Source: Hyphomicrobium sp. (GTDB taxonomy: Bacteria; Pseudomonadota; Alphaproteobacteria; Rhizobiales; Hyphomicrobiaceae). From it: DNA of 33,177 nucleotides. Shown here one piece after another: positions 24,708-33,177 of the stretch. Each line of letters opens with the position of its first letter. Position 1 is the stretch's first letter. Under the pieces are notes generated by a model that was not told the DNA's origin, did not search any database, and saw only the letters and a program-made list of their open reading frames with translations. Made by a program: the position numbers and the translations under genes. The stretch is taken from the NCBI GenBank assembly GCA_025458125.1, contig JALOTA010000041.1, positions 24,598 through 57,774 on the forward strand, given 5' to 3'.

Positions 24708-25753
24708 CCGGCAACCGCCTGGGCGCGGCGCCGTTCCGACAATTCGGCCGCCATTCGAATGGCCGCGATCATGCTTTCTGGAGATGCCACGCATTGAGCG
24801 GCGATGTCGAAGGCCGTGCCGTGATCGGGCGACGTGCGGACGAAGGGCAGGCCAAGCGTGACGTTGACGCCGGTATCGAAGGACAGGGTCTTGATCGGGA
24901 TGAGGGCCTGATCGTGATACATGCAGACGGCCGCGTCGTAGGTCTTGCGGGCTGCCGCGTGGAAGAGCGTATCGGCGGAGTGAGGCCCGGTGACGGTCAG
25001 TCCTTCGCGGCGCAGTTCCTCGATGGCGGGCGCGATGAGATCGATGTCCTCGCGGCCGATGGTGCCGCCTTCGCCTGCGTGCGGGTTGAGACCCGCCACG
25101 GCGACACGCGGTTCATCGATGCCGAAATCGGACCGCAGGCTGCGCCACGTGATGGCGATCGTTTCGTAGAGCAGTCGCCGCGAGAGGGCGCGCGGGACAT
25201 CCGACAGAGGGACGTGGATCGTCGCCGGGACGACACGCAACAAGGACGAAGCCAGCATCATCACAGGGTGATGACGCTTGCCCGGCACCAGCGAGCCCGC
25301 AAGGGCCGCCAGAAATTCGGTATGTCCGGGATGCACGAAGCCTGCCGCGTAGAGCACCGCCTTGGCTATGGGTGCGGTGACGATGCCCGAGGCGTCGCCG
25401 GCAACCACGGCGCGAACGGCCTGCTCGATGGCGGAGATGGTGCCCATCGCGTTTTCCGGCAAGGGCGTTCCGGGCCTGACCTCGCGGGCGACGGGAATCG
25501 GCAGGACGGGCAACTCGGATGAGAAACGGCCCAGCGCTTCGGCCGGGGAGGCAACTTCGCGCAGAACGACGGTCTGGCCCAGTTGGTGGGCACGCTCGGT
25601 TAGCGTCCTTGGGCAGCCATAGACGACGAAGGGCTGGAGCCCGCGCTCGACGCGGCGGGCATAGGATTTCAGAACGATCTCCGGTCCGATCCCGGCCGGG
25701 TCACCCATGGTGACGGCGAGCGGGAGCGGGCGATCCGACGGCGCGGCGGGCAT
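24704..25753 (-). CDS. pdxA: 4-hydroxythreonine-4-phosphate dehydrogenase
   Basis: PdxA oxidises 4-hydroxythreonine 4-phosphate in the DXP-dependent pathway to pyridoxal 5'-phosphate. The 349-residue protein shows [20 protein letters not shown] (about 12-31) and the metal-binding histidines in [23 protein letters not shown] and [31 protein letters not shown] near the end is typical. Its ATG is adjacent to the surA stop (one shared base) and its end overlaps the rsmA start, so surA-pdxA-rsmA is tightly coupled. Confidence 0.96.
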   Translation of the reverse strand: MPAAPSDRPLPLAVTMGDPAGIGPEIVLKSYARRVERGLQPFVVYGCPRTLTERAHQLGQTVVLREVASPAEALGRFSSELPVLPIPVAREVRPGTPLPENAMGTISAIEQAVRAVVAGDASGIVTAPIAKAVLYAAGFVHPGHTEFLAALAGSLVPGKRHHPVMMLASSLLRVVPATIHVPLSDVPRALSRRLLYETIAITWRSLRSDFGIDEPRVAVAGLNPHAGEGGTIGREDIDLIAPAIEELRREGLTVTGPHSADTLFHAAARKTYDAAVCMYHDQALIPIKTLSFDTGVNVTLGLPFVRTSPDHGTAFDIAAQCVASPESMIAAIRMAAELSERRRAQAVAG

Positions 25754-27072
25754 CAGCGATACTCGATCGACGCGTCTTGGCGCAGGTCCTTCAGGTATTT
25801 TCTGGCAAGCACTTCGAACTCCTTCTGGCGTAGATCCGCCTGAACACTCTGGCGCCGTTCCTGATCCGCCGCCACCGATTTACGGCTGCAGACGGCCCAT
25901 ATTTCGACGCCCTCGGTGCCGACCGTGGGTGGAAGGAGTTCCCCGTCCTTGGCTGCAAGCAACAGCGAACGGGTGGGTTCGGGGATGGCAGAGGGAAGGC
26001 GGCCACCCAGATTGTCGAAACGTCCCCCCGCCACGGTGGTCGCATGGCTGGCCATCTGAGCGCAGCCTCCGCCACGCTGCGCCAGGCCTTCGCCCTCCGC
26101 CATGCGCTTGGCGATGCTCTTCTGGTCCACCCCCGCCGGGATGGGCAGAACGATACGCTGGACCTGCAACTCCACGCCGTCGCCGTTGGTGCCCGGCGAG
26201 TTGGCAACGATGCGATCCACATCCCGGTCGTTGACGGCGATCTGTGCGCCGAACTTGCGCCGGATGACTTCCTGCCACGACATGTTGGCCTTGAAGCGCT
26301 GGCGCATGACGCTTGAGTCGGCTCCCATCTTCTTCAGGTGCGCCTGGAACTCCGCCGGAGTCATTTTGTTCTTTTCGGCGATCGAGTTCATGATCTTGTC
26401 GACCTCTTCGTCGCTCGCCACGACGTTGAGTTTTTTTGCTTCCTGAAGTTTCAGGCGCTCGTCGATCAGTTCTTCGAGTGCTTCCTTGCGCAGCCCCGGC
26501 ATGACGCTCTGGCGCGCGCTTTCGACGGCTTCCTGCTGGAGCGATTTGGCGAACTCGGCCTTGCGCTTCTCGAAGATGGCGACGATCTCTTCGCGCGACT
26601 TGCCCTGGTTTTCCTTGATCGTCTTCTCGAGGATCGCCTTCAGGCGATCGTTGGTGGATTTGGCCTGGATGATCGATTTGAAATTGGCCTGGGCCCGTGC
26701 GCCGATGTTGGAATTGCCCATGCCCATCAGGCGCTGGCGCTGCTGGATCTCATAGCCGGTTATCGGGTCGTCGTTGACGAGAACGGCGATCGACTGGCCG
26801 CCGCCGCCGGCGCGTGCGCCGGTGCCTTGGCCGCCGGGCTTCGTCGTGCCGGATGCGCCGCCGGTTCCAGGCTTGGGCGACTGGCCGCTGGGCTGGCCGG
26901 ACGGCGGGGCTTGATCATTGGGAACGATGACTTCGGGCAGGCGTGAGGCGCCCGGCGGTGACGTGACGGTGACGCCCTGTTGCGCGAGCCCCACGCTCGG
27001 AAGCGATAGGAGTCCCAGCGCGCCCGCAAGGACGCGGCTGCCAATATGATGGTAGCGCAGATGGAGGCGCAT
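25753..27072 (-). CDS. surA: SurA-like periplasmic chaperone/peptidyl-prolyl isomerase
   Basis: SurA chaperones outer-membrane proteins, including LptD, through the periplasm. The 439-residue precursor has a signal peptide (MRLHLRYHHIGSRVLAGALG, then a hydrophobic run to VGLAQQ, cleavage near residue 31) and a Gly/Pro/Thr-rich linker (about 50-95). The SurA N-terminal chaperone region (about 96-285) includes EALEELIDERLKLQEAKKLN. A parvulin-like domain follows (QVQRIVLPIP to VEIWAVCSRKS, about 305-395); it looks divergent, so isomerase activity is uncertain. ATG 27072 was chosen for the signal peptide; the frame extends upstream without one. It directly follows lptD, as in many proteobacteria. 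Confidence 0.87.
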   Translation of the reverse strand: MRLHLRYHHIGSRVLAGALGLLSLPSVGLAQQGVTVTSPPGASRLPEVIVPNDQAPPSGQPSGQSPKPGTGGASGTTKPGGQGTGARAGGGGQSIAVLVNDDPITGYEIQQRQRLMGMGNSNIGARAQANFKSIIQAKSTNDRLKAILEKTIKENQGKSREEIVAIFEKRKAEFAKSLQQEAVESARQSVMPGLRKEALEELIDERLKLQEAKKLNVVASDEEVDKIMNSIAEKNKMTPAEFQAHLKKMGADSSVMRQRFKANMSWQEVIRRKFGAQIAVNDRDVDRIVANSPGTNGDGVELQVQRIVLPIPAGVDQKSIAKRMAEGEGLAQRGGGCAQMASHATTVAGGRFDNLGGRLPSAIPEPTRSLLLAAKDGELLPPTVGTEGVEIWAVCSRKSVAADQERRQSVQADLRQKEFEVLARKYLKDLRQDASIEYR

Positions 27073-27296
27073 GCGTGGGTCACGATCTCCAGTGATGATG
27101 GCCGTGGCCCGCCCGAGCGGGGCCGGCCGGGCGGCGCTTGGCAATGAGGCGCTCGTTCGAACCCGCGGGGAAACGGCCATCAAGCACCGCACGCCCCCCG
27201 AGTCGGTCGCCTGAGTTTACCCAGCGCCTCAACCCGAGAATATCCCGTTATCCACCGTAACCGTGGCCACGGCGTGGCGGCCCGCTCGCCGGGTTC

Positions 27297-29786
27297 CTAT
27301 GGATTAGACCCAATACTCGATATTCCCGGCATCTGATCGGTGGCCATGTTCTGAGTGATGTTCGTGCTGTAGTTGAAGCCGCCGAGATACTTGTACTCCA
27401 CGCGGAACATCAGCGTCTGGTCCGGCTCGATGCCCTGTTCGGGATCGGAGAAATCGAACTCGTTATACGTGACGCTCATCATGAAGCAGTCGTCCTGGTA
27501 GCGCAGCGACGTGGTGTTGGTCAGGAACGTGTTGTCGTCGATGTCGTAACGCAGGCCGCCGAGGATCGACCAGCGGTCGGTGAGGCGCAGGCCGAAGAGG
27601 CCGTTCATTTCCTGCTGGCTGCCCTCGTTGAACTCAGGATCGCCGAAGATGTAACTGTAGGCGCCGGCAAGCGTCAGCGGGCCATAGTTGATGGCGACGG
27701 CCGCGTCTTCACGCTTCAGTTCGAGGTTCTCGTCGTCGAAGCGGGATTGTGAAATCACGCGGAAGTACTCGTTCGGCGCGAGGTAGGCACCGAGCACATA
27801 ATCGGACGAGGCGGTCTCCAGGCCGCTGTTGGGGGAGAAGACGGGATTGCAGTTGTCGTCGACGCCGGGGGCGACGACGCTGACCGGTGGACCACCATTT
27901 GACGGCGTGCAGTTGATCAACCGGTTCTCATACGGGTTGTCGCCGGAGAGCTGGTAGCTCTGGCCGGCAAGAAAGCGCGCGTAGCCGCCGTTGCGGGCCT
28001 GGAAGGTGTACTGCATGCCGACGTTGGCGCGCGTGCCGGTTTCGAGGCGGTCCCACCCGGAGAACTTATTGGTCTCGAAGAGGTTGGTATCGTCGAACAC
28101 GAGGCTGCGTGCGTCTTCCACCGGGAACTGGTCCTGATTGACGCTGGCGGTGCGGGCGATGACCTGTCCGATCGGCTCGACAACGTGCGAGCCGATGCCG
28201 TTGCTGGCCACCCACGGATAGGTGACGGTGACACCGCCGCCGGCAAGGCCACGGGCCAGCGAGTCACTGTCCACGAACTCGTCCGTGATGGCATCGGTGT
28301 AGTTGTTGTAGGCGAGCAGGTCGCCGCGCAATTCGCCGAAGGGCGTGTAGGTGATGCCGAGATCGTCGATGAGCCGGCGGCGCCATTGCACCTCGAAGGC
28401 GGCGCGGTTGGTTTCCTGATCGGCTTCACCCGCGCCTTCCGATCGCGAGAAGCTCAGCGCGTTACCTGCGAAAGACAGTTCGCCTCCGAGGACAGGCTCG
28501 TCCACGATGTAGTCGTAGTCGATGACAGGGTGGATCCGGCTTTCCGACTGGTCCGTGTCGGTGCTGGTCAAGCCGACGACCTGATACAGGTTGGCCGACA
28601 GGTAATTCCGGTCCGACATGCCGGTCAGGTAGATATTGTTGACGCGGTCGGTGAGCAGAATGCTGTCGAGGCGGTAGAAGCGCCGGAAGCTGTCATCGGT
28701 CTCCAGCGTCACGTCCCAGCCCGTGCTCCACCAGCTCGACAGCGAGAAATCGCCCTTCGTGGCGATGCTGCCGCGGAAGCCGTCGAGATCTTCCCTGGCA
28801 TCGGGATCGGTTCCCGCGGGCAGGTCGTTCCCGTTCTGGTCGATGCCGGCGAGGCTGACAGTGTACTGGCCGTTGGAGAGACGCTGGCGCCAATCGCCCA
28901 TCCAGAGCACGCCCTGTCCCGACATGTAGCGCGGGTGGAAGGTGAAGTCGTAGGACGGCGAAAGCGCGAAGTAGTAAGGAATTTCCGTGAAAAAGCCGAA
29001 GTTGTCGGACGTTCCGATTGCCGGAGCAAGGAATCCCGACTTTCGCTCCACGGTGGGATCGGGGTGCTCGAAATACGGGACCTGCAGGAGCGGCACGCCG
29101 AACATCTCGAACTGCGCGTCCTGGTAGCTGATCGTCTTTGCGACCTGGTCGTGCGTGACGGTGCGCGCGGACACGCACCACAGCGGCGGCTGCGTGCCAT
29201 CGGTGCGGCAGGGGGTGAAGCGGCCGTTCTTGAACTCGGTCACGCTGCCGTCGCGGCGGATCGCCTGCTCGGCGGAAATTTTTGAATCGTCCGACGTCAT
29301 GACGCTCAGCGACTGAACGAAGCCGTCGCGGAAATCGTCGGTCAACGTATAGCGCTCGGCGCGCACGATATTGCCGCTGGCGTCGCGCATGACGACGTTG
29401 CCCTGCGCGGACAGAGTGTTTGCCGACTGGTCGTAGATCACCTCGTCGGCGGTGAGGTTGTTGTTCTCGTACTGGATCTCGACGTTGCCCTTGGCGATGA
29501 CCTTCGAGCCGTCGCTGTCGTAGATGAGCTCATCGGCCTGCAGGTGCAGCGGCAGCTTGTCGTCGAATTTCTTGGTGGCGCCGAACATCCCGCCCTTGGG
29601 TTTGGGGAAGGCGGGACCGCTGAGCGACGGAGGAGCGGAGTTTGCGTTCTGAGCGCGTGCGGCTGGCGCGAGCGGCGCGGCAAGGACAGCGAAGGCGCAC
29701 GCGAACGCGGCCAACCCCGCCGTCAAGCGGCGAGCGGTCGACCGGTCCCATGTCCTCGTTGCCTGCGGTTGCCGCAGAGCACGCAT
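27297..29786 (-). CDS. lptD: LPS-assembly protein LptD
   Basis: LptD is the outer-membrane beta-barrel that, with LptE, inserts LPS into the outer leaflet. The 829-residue precursor has a signal peptide ending near AARAQ (residue 46). An N-terminal OstA/LptA-like beta-jellyroll follows (about 75-160: LHLQADELIYDSDGSKVIAK; NLTADEVIYDQSANTLSAQG), then the C-terminal barrel with DPTVERKSGFLAPAIG and DWRQRLSNGQYTVSLAGI. Five cysteines remain in the mature part, pairs of which could make the domain-linking disulfides known in E. coli. ATG 29786 follows the lptG stop by 3 nt; GTG 29789 is better spaced from AGGAGG, so the start is open. surA follows after 224 nt. Confidence 0.95.
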   Translation of the reverse strand: MRALRQPQATRTWDRSTARRLTAGLAAFACAFAVLAAPLAPAARAQNANSAPPSLSGPAFPKPKGGMFGATKKFDDKLPLHLQADELIYDSDGSKVIAKGNVEIQYENNNLTADEVIYDQSANTLSAQGNVVMRDASGNIVRAERYTLTDDFRDGFVQSLSVMTSDDSKISAEQAIRRDGSVTEFKNGRFTPCRTDGTQPPLWCVSARTVTHDQVAKTISYQDAQFEMFGVPLLQVPYFEHPDPTVERKSGFLAPAIGTSDNFGFFTEIPYYFALSPSYDFTFHPRYMSGQGVLWMGDWRQRLSNGQYTVSLAGIDQNGNDLPAGTDPDAREDLDGFRGSIATKGDFSLSSWWSTGWDVTLETDDSFRRFYRLDSILLTDRVNNIYLTGMSDRNYLSANLYQVVGLTSTDTDQSESRIHPVIDYDYIVDEPVLGGELSFAGNALSFSRSEGAGEADQETNRAAFEVQWRRRLIDDLGITYTPFGELRGDLLAYNNYTDAITDEFVDSDSLARGLAGGGVTVTYPWVASNGIGSHVVEPIGQVIARTASVNQDQFPVEDARSLVFDDTNLFETNKFSGWDRLETGTRANVGMQYTFQARNGGYARFLAGQSYQLSGDNPYENRLINCTPSNGGPPVSVVAPGVDDNCNPVFSPNSGLETASSDYVLGAYLAPNEYFRVISQSRFDDENLELKREDAAVAINYGPLTLAGAYSYIFGDPEFNEGSQQEMNGLFGLRLTDRWSILGGLRYDIDDNTFLTNTTSLRYQDDCFMMSVTYNEFDFSDPEQGIEPDQTLMFRVEYKYLGGFNYSTNITQNMATDQMPGISSIGSNP

Positions 29787-29789
29787 CAC

Positions 29790-30783
29790 TCAGCCATCCT
29801 CCTGGTGCAACAGCACCGTTGTCGTGGCGATCATCGCCAGTGCGATCGGGAAAAATCTCAGCAAGTAGGAAGAATCCGAAACCCCCGATCATCCCGGTCA
29901 CGACCATAGTCTGGATGCCGCCGGAGCGGAATGACTTCAGCGACACAGTTGCCGCCAAAAGAACCATCGCCACACACAGAAATGGGCGTGAGAGGAGCAA
30001 TTCGTATTGGAGGCGCAGGGAGGCGCTCGAAAGCTTCGCTTTTTCAGCGACTTCGATGAGTGCCGGAAGCTCCCAGAAGGAGATGGCGATGGCCTTGCCC
30101 AGGCTGTCGGTTGCCCGTTCGGGAGTAAGGTATGTCGAGAGCAGATAGGATCCGTATTTGGCGGGTTCCTCACCGGGGCGGGCGACGATGACCTCTTCGA
30201 GCCGCCAGAAGCCGTCGAGAAGGTTGGCGCGGGCGGCGTCGGCCCGCTCCTTGAACCGGCCTTCGGAATCGAAAATGAACGCGGTGACGGTGTTGAGTTG
30301 CATGCCGCTGCGGGCGGTCCCGGCGGCCATCAAAACCGACTGGCCGTCGATGCCGTCCTGACGCAGCCACGCGCCGTTACCCGCGTCGGGACGCAAGAGG
30401 CTGGATTCCTTGCCAAAGTACTCGTTGAACAGTGCGTCAGCATAGGCACGCGCGTTGGCTGCCAGAGGATTGTAGAGGGTGACGCTCATGACGCCGAGGA
30501 TGAAGGCGACGGCGATACCGGGACGAAGGAATTGCCAGGCGGAGACGCCGGCGGCGCGGATCACCGCCAGTTCGCTCTTGCGCGAGAGCATGAGCAGCGC
30601 GCCGATCGAGCCGACAAGCACACCCGGCACGGTACCCCGCTTGCCCGATTGGCGGAGCATCTCGACGAGGTCGATCACGAAGATCAGGAATGAACAGACG
30701 AGAAACGTGATCACGATCATCGCCAGAAATCGCTTGGCGACGTAGAGGCCAATGGTGGAGGGGAACAGACGGGGTATCGTCAT
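29790..30783 (-). pseudogene. lptG: LPS export permease LptG, two internal losses, second one frame-shifting
   Basis: LptG pairs with LptF as the membrane part of the LptB2FG ABC exporter that extracts LPS from the inner membrane. The N-terminal TM1, the jellyroll region and TMs from YELLLSRPFLCVAMVLLAAT to IGGFGFFLLAEI are clear. After KRGTVPG (residue 54, near 30622) the text jumps to VLVGSIGALLML, skipping about 20 residues containing the usual LP..EQVLPFA part of TM2. Near 29850, after FFLLAEI, about 17 residues are missing and the frame shifts. The true C-terminus PIALAMIATTTVLLHQEDG is readable in another frame and stops at 29790-29792, just before lptD. Read straight, the frame runs into lptD to 29530. 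ATG 30783 overlaps the lptF stop by 4 nt. Confidence 0.87.
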
Positions 30784-31985
30784 GGCGCCATGCGGGCCGC
30801 ACCGGGGTTGGCGGGACGGAACCGCGCGAGGATGGCCGACAAGCGATCGGAGAGACCATCAATCGCTTGGGTCAGCTTGCTCTGACCGGACGGCTGGCGC
30901 CGCGTGCCCATAATGACGATCAGGCTCACGATAATTCCGGCAAGGGGAAGAACATACAACACGGGCAGGAGCGCCGTTTTGACGGCGACGAGATTGTTCA
31001 GTCCAAGACCCGCGAGGCGCAGGCCGGCCGCTGCGGCGAACCCGGTGGTGACAGCGCGCGTGCGGTTTTGGCGGGTGGATTGAGCGTTGCCCGCAGTGGC
31101 CAGCGCGATGAAGACGAAGGCCAGCGGATAGAGGGTGCTGGCAAATCTCTCGTGCAACTCGGTGCGGAACTGGCCGGGGCTGCGCTGGTAGTACTGGCTG
31201 GAGGGGTCTGGATTGGCGAGTTCTGAAAAGTAGCGTTCGCGGGGACGCAGATCCCTGTCATCGCTCACCTTCTCGCCAAACTCGTCGAGGTCCAGCGCGT
31301 AGCGGTCGAATACGATGACGCGGGCCGCTTCGCCGGGCTTGTTCTGCGAAAGGACATGGCCTCCCGTCATGACCATATAGGCCCCGCTTTCCTGCTTCAC
31401 GATCTGCCCACGCTCGGCGAGATAAGACATCGCGCCATTTTCCGCACGCGTATCGTGCATCAGGAGCCCGAGGATATCGCCATTGGGGGCTCGCTCGCGG
31501 ATGTGAAAGGTGATGCCTTTTTCCGCGCTCGTGAAATTACCGGGCTGAAGCACTTGCGCGAGAAGGTCGGTACGCACCTGAACCACGTACTCGCGCAGCA
31601 TGCGAAGACTCCAGGGCATGCCGATGTGGTTGACGAAGGCCACCGCGCCCGTGACGATCAGGGCAAGAACCACGAGGGGCCGGGCAATGACCCAGATGGT
31701 GGCTCCCGACGCGGTCATCACGATCAGCTCGCTGTCGCCGTTGAGACGGTTCAGCGTGTGCATGACGGCAATGAGGAGGGCAAAGGGAGCGATGAGGGCT
31801 AGCAGATTGGGCAGAGCCAACGTCGTCATTGCGAATAGCGTGGCGGCGTTCTGGCCCTGGCTCGTCACCACCTCGAACTGCCGCAGCGCGAGCGCGATCC
31901 AGACGACACCGGATAGCGAAGACAGAATGAGGAGCATGGCGCCCGCCGCCTGCCGGAAAACGTAGCGCGAGAAGATCGTGGTCAT
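30780..31985 (-). CDS. lptF: LPS export permease LptF
   Basis: LptF forms with LptG the transmembrane heterodimer of the LPS exporter. The 401-residue protein looks complete: TM1 (YVFRQAAGAMLLILSSLSGV), TM2-3 around LPNLLALIAPFALLIAVMHT and LNRLNGDSELIVMTASGATI, the periplasmic jellyroll (about 140-265, VLQPGNFTSAEKGITFHIRE), then TM4-6 (LYPLAFVFIALATAG; LLPVLYVLPLAGIIVSLIVI). A 45-residue cytoplasmic tail ends it. ATG 31985 is the first gene of lptF-lptG-lptD-surA-pdxA-rsmA and is divergent from pepA. Confidence 0.94.
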   Translation of the reverse strand: MTTIFSRYVFRQAAGAMLLILSSLSGVVWIALALRQFEVVTSQGQNAATLFAMTTLALPNLLALIAPFALLIAVMHTLNRLNGDSELIVMTASGATIWVIARPLVVLALIVTGAVAFVNHIGMPWSLRMLREYVVQVRTDLLAQVLQPGNFTSAEKGITFHIRERAPNGDILGLLMHDTRAENGAMSYLAERGQIVKQESGAYMVMTGGHVLSQNKPGEAARVIVFDRYALDLDEFGEKVSDDRDLRPRERYFSELANPDPSSQYYQRSPGQFRTELHERFASTLYPLAFVFIALATAGNAQSTRQNRTRAVTTGFAAAAGLRLAGLGLNNLVAVKTALLPVLYVLPLAGIIVSLIVIMGTRRQPSGQSKLTQAIDGLSDRLSAILARFRPANPGAARMAP

Positions 31986-32404
31986 GCCCGTTTCTAGCCA
32001 GCTTGAGAGCGGTGGTGGCGGGGGCCAAATGGCTCCGCGCCAGGTGAACGGTCAAGGCGAAAGCCACGTTGGCGCGACAATCCGGCTCCCACACCACGGT
32101 GGCTAAAATTCGGCGTCGCACCATGAGGTTGTGCACTCATCCGGCAGTGTTGCCCTGGCGTGTGGCACGGGATCCGCACAGGTTGATAGGAGGCTGCTAC
32201 AATAAGACGTTTTCAGGATGTGGCCACAACTTGCGCTGCGGCGTGGAGTGGATAATGTCGCGCCCGAAAACTGCTTCCTCTTTCCACAGGTCTGCGCCGG
32301 CTCAGCTCCGACGTGCAGGTGGCGCCATGTGCGCTGCCCGCGCAGCGCGATCAAGCTGCCTGGACTGAAATCCTGCATAAATTCCGCCAAGGAGCACACG
32401 CGCG
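31986..32404. other. divergent intergenic region lptF / pepA
   Basis: 419 nt separating divergent lptF and pepA, so it should hold both promoters. No confident -35/-10 pair was seen. A short hairpin GCGCTG/CAGCGC lies at 32331-32348. A 37-codon frame at 32254-32368 has GGAG 6 nt upstream but no recognisable similarity and was not called. Confidence 0.4.
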
Positions 32405-33177
32405 ATGCCTGCCCCACTCGAGATCACGTTCGCCCCGCTGACCGCAGCTGTCGAACAGACGACCGTTCTTTTCGTGGGAGCTGAACTGGCATTGCCTGCG
32501 AGCGCCGGGACCCTCAATCAGAAAAGTGGCGGAATGATTCTGAAGGCGGCTGACGCTGCCGGCTTCAAGGGCAAGGCGAAATCCTCGTTCGAACTGCTCG
32601 CTCCCGCGAAGCTCGACGCGGACCGGCTCATCGTTGCGGGCGCGGGTAAGACAGCCGATCTCAGCGACACCGAATGGGCCATGCTCGGCGGGTATGCATA
32701 CCAGCAGATCTCGTCGCGCAAGACGGTTCGTGCCAGCATTATCGCTGATTTCGATGAGACGGGCGGCACGAAGCCAGCCGAGGCCGCGGCACTGATCGCG
32801 TTTGGTGCACTGCTGCGCCACTACACTTTCACGAAATACAAGACGAGCAAGAATGGCGGCGAGGAGGGTGCGGTTCCGCCGGAAGGTGCTGATGCGCCCG
32901 CCACGTCGCCCGACGGCTTGCAGAAGCTCGTCATTCTTACCGAAGATCCCGACAAGGCTCGTGCGCACTTCCACCGTCAGCAGGCCGTCGCGAACGGTGT
33001 GATGCTGGCGCGCGATCTCGTGAACGAGCCGGCCAACGTGCTGGGTCCTGTCGAATTCGCAGATCGCGTGAAGGATCTGGAACGGCTTGGACTGGAGGTT
33101 GAAATCCTCGACGTGGACGCGCTTACGGCGCTCAAGATGAACACGCTGCTTTCGGTCAGCCAGGGCAGCGAACGGCC
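32405..33177 (+). CDS. pepA: leucyl aminopeptidase PepA (C-terminal part beyond the window)
   Basis: PepA is a cytosolic M17 metallo-aminopeptidase releasing N-terminal leucine and other residues; in some bacteria it also binds DNA. The first 257 residues are present: the N-terminal macro-like domain (MPAPLEITFAPLTA to about 160, with FKGKAKSSFELLAPAKLDAD and ALLRHYTFTKYKTSK) and the start of the catalytic domain (ANGVMLARDLVNEPANVLGP, then VEFADRVKDLERLGLEVEIL). The metal-binding residues lie beyond the window end. AAGGAG 8 nt before ATG 32405 fixes the start. Divergence from lptF is a common alphaproteobacterial arrangement. Confidence 0.93.
   Translation, partial: MPAPLEITFAPLTAAVEQTTVLFVGAELALPASAGTLNQKSGGMILKAADAAGFKGKAKSSFELLAPAKLDADRLIVAGAGKTADLSDTEWAMLGGYAYQQISSRKTVRASIIADFDETGGTKPAEAAALIAFGALLRHYTFTKYKTSKNGGEEGAVPPEGADAPATSPDGLQKLVILTEDPDKARAHFHRQQAVANGVMLARDLVNEPANVLGPVEFADRVKDLERLGLEVEILDVDALTALKMNTLLSVSQGSER

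Noticed and set aside
29530-29789. C-terminal extension of LptG overlapping lptD
   Set aside because: It is out-of-frame translation caused by the loss near 29850; the real LptG end ending HQEDG lies in another frame and stops at 29790.
32254-32368. 37-codon ORF upstream of pepA with GGAG before its ATG
   Set aside because: No similarity, arginine/alanine-rich random-looking sequence; not enough support for a gene.
1-33177. tRNA/rRNA genes, CRISPR arrays, insertion sequences, prophage
   Set aside because: Looked for cloverleaf T-arm patterns, evenly spaced repeats and transposase or phage motifs; none seen.

Overview
The window is a GC-rich (low 60s %), gene-dense stretch of chromosome from an alphaproteobacterium, most likely Hyphomicrobiales (Rhizobiales). 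The evidence is protein-level similarity recalled from that group plus its characteristic gene orders: rpsF-rpsR-DUF2232-rplI, fabD-fabG-acpP-fabF-mltG-yicC-gmk, and rsmA-pdxA-surA-lptD-lptG-lptF divergent from pepA. UbiG indicates ubiquinone respiration; LptD/F/G and SurA indicate an LPS-bearing outer membrane. I saw no prophage, insertion sequence, CRISPR array, tRNA or rRNA. Genus assignment is not possible from the sequence alone.

Layout. 1-3078 (+): trmJ, a secreted protein of unknown function, rpsD and a small membrane protein. 3083-4983 (-): a PqiA-like membrane protein, monothiol glutaredoxin grxD and bolA. 5119-6748 (+): an overlapping pair made of a diacylglycerol-kinase-type lipid kinase and a PAP2 phosphatase. 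6872-10608: a TonB-like protein (-), a 40-residue basic protein (+) and purL (-). 10991-11957: a small secreted protein, then a non-coding locus with a chain of hairpins. 11958-14596 (-): rplI, DUF2232, rpsR, rpsF. 14975-16790 (+): ubiG and a DUF808 protein. 16910-23823 (+): fatty-acid synthesis (fabD, fabG, acpP, fabF), mltG, yicC, gmk. 23808-31985 (-): rsmA, pdxA, surA, lptD, lptG, lptF. 32405-end (+): start of leucyl aminopeptidase pepA.

Two things stand out. First, four conserved, normally essential genes (rpsD, fabG, acpP, and lptG twice) each lack a block I estimate at about 40-60 nt inside otherwise well-preserved sequence. rpsD loses its start codon and N-terminal tail, acpP loses the segment with the phosphopantetheine serine and goes out of frame, fabG loses one helix in frame, and lptG has one in-frame and one frame-shifting loss. 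Neighbouring genes look full length. An assembly or gap-closing artefact is the simplest explanation, but a repeated size class in one window deserves checking against reads. Second, 11522-11850 looks like an undescribed structured RNA locus: a nested inverted repeat, a GAAA-capped hairpin, a 21-codon ORF with a good ribosome binding site, several stem-loops whose loops include CCTCC and CTTCTCCTCC (anti-Shine-Dalgarno type), and an intrinsic terminator. It recalls, without clearly matching, the alphaproteobacterial alpha-r14/suhB and cuckoo RNAs.
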